From: Pseudomonadota bacterium
GTDB lineage: Bacteria > Pseudomonadota > Gammaproteobacteria > Burkholderiales > Burkholderiaceae_A
Direction of reading: 5' to 3'
Assembly (NCBI GenBank): GCA_002684875.1
Contig: NYVY01000060.1
Location: forward strand, 1 to 6,345
DNA: 6,345 nt
Shown: positions 4,391-6,345 of the stretch, piece by piece
Layout: the number at the start of each line of letters is the position of its first letter
Numbering within the stretch: the stretch's first letter is position 1
The notes under the pieces: generated by a model
Told to the model about the DNA's origin: nothing
Databases searched by the model: none
What the model saw: only the letters and a program-made list of their open reading frames with translations
Made by a program: the position numbers and the translations under genes

Positions 4391-5665
4391 ATGACCCAGA
4401 CCACAAGCCTTCTTCGTACCACCCGACTCGACAACGGCCTTCAGGTCGTCACGGAGCGGAATCCCTCCCAACGTTCGGCCAGCGTCACCTGGCTGGTTCC
4501 AGGCGGAAGCGCCTGCGACCCGCTCGATCGTGGTGACGGTTGGGCGACGCTGCTCTCCGAGTTTCTCCTTCGCGGGGCTGGTGAACTGGACAGCCGCGGA
4601 TTCTCCGACGCCCTCGATCGGCTCGGCATGCGACGTTCGGTCACCGCGGACACCTATCACCAGCACGTGAACGCGACGCTTGCCGGCGGCGAGCTTCTCG
4701 CCGGTCTCGACCGGCTCGTCGACCTCGTCCGTCTGCCTCGGTTTCCCGAGGCGGCGCTGGACGCCGTCCGGTCCCTCTGCCTGCAGGAGCTCGCCGGTGT
4801 CGAGGATGACCCCGCCTCCTATGCGGGGATCAGGCTCGACGAGATCCGATTCCCGTCGCCCTTCAATCGCCATGGTTTCGGTGAGAAGGAGCATCTGGAG
4901 GCGGCGACGCTTTCCGATCTTCAGTCCCACTGGAACGAGGTCGCTCGGCCGGACGGTTCGATTCTCGCGATCGCCGGGGACGTGGACCACGACCAGGTGA
5001 TGGAGTTGCTCGAAGCTCGATGCGCGGACTGGAGCGGCATCGGACCGACCCCGGCGCCCGCCAGTGCCGCGATCGGCGGCCGGCTCGGCATCGAGCGGGA
5101 CACATCGCAGGTCCATGTGGGGATCGGACTGACGGGTCCGGTCGCATCCGACCCCGATCAGCTCGCGTTCCGAACCGCGATCGGGGTGCTCGGAGGCGGA
5201 AGCTCGAGCCGGTTGTTCCTCGACGTCCGGGAGCGACGTGGGCTCGCGTATTCCGTGTCAGCCCGGTACTCCGAGGGCTTCGCGCTCGGTGCCTGCACGA
5301 TCTCCGCCGGTACGACGCCGGAGCGGGTCGCGGAGACGCTCGAGCGGATCGATGCGGTGCTCGAGGAATTCGACGCCGGCCCGACCGATGAGGAGGTGAC
5401 CCGGATCGCGGTCGGACTCCGCGCGGGGGGACTGATGCAGCAGGAGCACGGTCCGGCTCGGGCGAGGCAGCTCGCGCTCGACATCTTTCGAAGGGGGCAC
5501 GCCCGGTCGACCGCGGAGCTTCTCACGGAATTCGACGGCATCGACGCCGACGACGTGCGGCGCGTGGTCTCCACCCGGATGGGCCCGTCGTGGCGGGCGG
5601 AAGCCAGTCGATGTCTCCTCGGTCCGGCGAACGTGATCGCGGAGGTCGGCGGTACCGGGGCCTGA
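4391..5665 (+). CDS. M16 (insulinase/processing peptidase) family protein, probably non-catalytic
   Basis: The 424-residue length fits the short two-domain M16B members. The N-terminal domain starts with TTRLDNGLQVVTERNPSQRSASVTWLVPGGS (10-40). The C-terminal domain has VLGGGSSSRLFLDVRERRGLAYSVSARYSEG (266-296), the classic GLAY segment. At the active-site position the family normally has G-x-A-H-x-x-E-H; here it is GWATLLSEFLLRG (50-62), so all three key residues are replaced (Thr53, Ser56, Glu57). No HxxEH occurs elsewhere. The distal family Glu survives in LCLQELAGVEDDP (Glu133). It resembles the non-catalytic subunit of heterodimeric M16 enzymes or mitochondrial core proteins, but no catalytic partner lies beside it in the window. 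No signal peptide is seen, so a cytoplasmic location is likely. The 224-base gap to the divergent pseudopilin-like gene holds no clear gene; the ribosome site is only a GGGGG run. The family call is sure, the lack of activity likely. Confidence 0.9.
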   Translation: MTQTTSLLRTTRLDNGLQVVTERNPSQRSASVTWLVPGGSACDPLDRGDGWATLLSEFLLRGAGELDSRGFSDALDRLGMRRSVTADTYHQHVNATLAGGELLAGLDRLVDLVRLPRFPEAALDAVRSLCLQELAGVEDDPASYAGIRLDEIRFPSPFNRHGFGEKEHLEAATLSDLQSHWNEVARPDGSILAIAGDVDHDQVMELLEARCADWSGIGPTPAPASAAIGGRLGIERDTSQVHVGIGLTGPVASDPDQLAFRTAIGVLGGGSSSRLFLDVRERRGLAYSVSARYSEGFALGACTISAGTTPERVAETLERIDAVLEEFDAGPTDEEVTRIAVGLRAGGLMQQEHGPARARQLALDIFRRGHARSTAELLTEFDGIDADDVRRVVSTRMGPSWRAEASRCLLGPANVIAEVGGTGA

Positions 5666-5701
5666 AGATCCCGCCGGGGCGTCGAACGACCCGGGACCGC
5701 G

Positions 5702-5707
5702 TATACT
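5702..5707 (+). promoter_or_regulatory. candidate -10 box next to a start codon
   Basis: TATACT matches the sigma-70 -10 consensus at five of six positions and stands out in very GC-rich DNA. It ends 10 bases before the ATG at 5718, so transcription would begin about 2-4 bases before the start codon, giving an almost leaderless mRNA. No Shine-Dalgarno site lies before this ATG, which agrees. No good -35 box is seen 15-19 bases upstream. Confidence 0.45.
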
Positions 5708-5717
5708 CGTCCATCGC

Positions 5718-6038
5718 ATGGCAATCGAATCATCCATCCTCGATCAAGGGACCCGCGTGCGGGTCACCCAGCAGGTTCCCCAGACCAACGGCGTCTGGTC
5801 GACGACCTGCGAGGGCCGGGTCCTTCGATACCGACAGGCCCAGACCGGCTCGTGGTACGCCCACGCGAAGGACGACCGCCTGTGGCTCGACCGGCTCGAG
5901 ATCGAACTCGACAGTGGTGAGATCACCACCCTCAATCTCGATCACTACACGTTGATCGAGGATCTGAGCGAGCCGTCCGAAACGCCGGCCCCCCGGAACC
6001 CCACCGAGTTGGAACTGGATGATCGGCATCGTCCCTGA
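5718..6038 (+). CDS. small conserved hypothetical protein, predicted beta-rich
   Basis: The product is 106 residues. Its first 80 or so have alternating hydrophobic and polar residues typical of a small beta-barrel: TRVRVTQQVP (12-21), VWSTTCEGRVLRYRQ (26-40), GSWYAHAKDDRLWLDRLEIE (44-63) and GEITTLNLDHYTLIEDL (67-83). The last 23 residues are acidic and proline-rich, probably disordered. The aromatic TGSWYAHAKDD motif seems distinctive; I remember similar hypothetical proteins in planctomycetes, none with a known role. No signal peptide, so it is probably cytoplasmic. It starts 52 bases after the M16 gene, without a ribosome site but with a -10-like TATACT just upstream. Its end overlaps the following lipoprotein gene by 20 bases, so those two are probably co-transcribed. 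Confidence 0.75.
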   Translation: MAIESSILDQGTRVRVTQQVPQTNGVWSTTCEGRVLRYRQAQTGSWYAHAKDDRLWLDRLEIELDSGEITTLNLDHYTLIEDLSEPSETPAPRNPTELELDDRHRP

Positions 6039-6345
6039 GCATCGATTCCGTTCGAGCGGCATGGTCCTGTCGATCCTTTCGATCGCTTTCGCGGCCGTTG
6101 CGTGCTCGCCCAACAAGACATCCGTACGAAACGACCTCGCCTGGCCGTGGTGGCCGACGGAGATGCAGATCTCCGATCTCACCCGGGTGGGGCGACCGGG
6201 AGACGATGCTCGCCGGCCTTTGGAGGTCCGCGTCCTCTTCACCGATGCCGATGGTGATCCCGCGAAGGGATGCGGCACGCTCGAAGTCGCGGTGAGTCGC
6301 GAGGGCGAGAACGACGACCCGGTGGTCGAACGGATCTCGCTCGAT
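6019..6345 (+). CDS. probable lipoprotein, 3' truncated by the window
   Basis: The 109 visible residues begin MIGIVPEHRFRSSGMVLSILSIAFAAVAC. This is a signal peptide with a basic n-region, a hydrophobic core (16-27) and a lipobox-like AVA-C with Cys29 as the likely lipidated residue; Ala at -3 is slightly off consensus. The mature part begins SPNKTS and holds AWPWWPTEMQISDLTRV (41-57) and a beta-like region LEVRVLFTDADGDPAKGCGTLEVAVS (68-93). The segment resembles planctomycete lipoproteins of unknown function that I recall only vaguely. ATG 6019 is preferred over ATG 6061 because the latter would remove the basic n-region. The cost is a 20-base overlap with the upstream gene in another frame, suggesting coupled translation. 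It is probably membrane-anchored in the envelope; the domain beyond the window is unknown. Confidence 0.75.
   Translation, partial: MIGIVPEHRFRSSGMVLSILSIAFAAVACSPNKTSVRNDLAWPWWPTEMQISDLTRVGRPGDDARRPLEVRVLFTDADGDPAKGCGTLEVAVSREGENDDPVVERISLD

Noticed and set aside
4184..5116. A 310-codon - strand frame opposite the M16 gene.
   Set aside because: Antisense shadow: the + strand frame has clear M16 domain features across its whole length and the - strand product has none.
1..6345. A defence, phage or mobile-element island.
   Set aside because: No integrase, transposase, nuclease, toxin-antitoxin pair or attachment-like repeat is visible. Base composition is even apart from the histone-like repeats, and the genes look like ordinary chromosomal ones.

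Overview
The window looks like an ordinary chromosomal segment of a GC-rich bacterium, most likely a planctomycete of the Phycisphaerae type. That placement rests on remembered family features, not a search: a probable DUF6677-type membrane protein, a low-complexity lysine-rich histone H1-like protein, a non-catalytic insulinase-like (M16) protein, a pseudopilin-like protein ending in a WWFNPGNGEVRARVP-type segment, and several small conserved proteins typical of that phylum. I see no transposase, integrase, phage gene, CRISPR array, tRNA or rRNA.

Layout. Bases 3-134 hold the C-terminal end of an unrecognised + strand gene. Bases 160-938 (- strand) hold two membrane-protein genes joined by an ATGA overlap. 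Diverging from them, 1029-1442 (+) encodes a small protein with two arginine-rich RRxGxxRR-like motifs and a possible helix-turn-helix half, ended by a strong intrinsic terminator at 1473-1512. A gene-free, hairpin-rich stretch follows (1513-1937). Next comes a Thermus-type 7Fe ferredoxin (1938-2207, -), then a histone H1-like gene (2421-2876, -) with its own terminator at 2339-2368. Diverging from the histone gene is a divergent dapB (3010-3729, +), whose end overlaps by 7 bases a convergent pseudopilin-like gene (3723-4166, -). Bases 4391-5665 (+) encode an M16-family protein that has lost the zinc-binding HxxEH motif. Bases 5718-6038 (+) encode a small conserved hypothetical protein with a -10 box right next to its start codon. 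It overlaps a probable lipoprotein gene (6019 onward, +) that runs off the window.

How the genes relate. There is no obvious pathway: lysine/diaminopimelate synthesis (dapB), electron transfer (ferredoxin), nucleoid compaction (histone-like) and envelope or secretion-type proteins are interleaved on both strands, mostly as single-gene transcription units. I found no convincing undescribed multi-gene system. The points most worth a second look are the divergent DapB without its GTTG loop, the inactive M16 homologue with no visible partner, the histone-like repeat gene, the hairpin-rich gap, and the near-leaderless gene at 5718.
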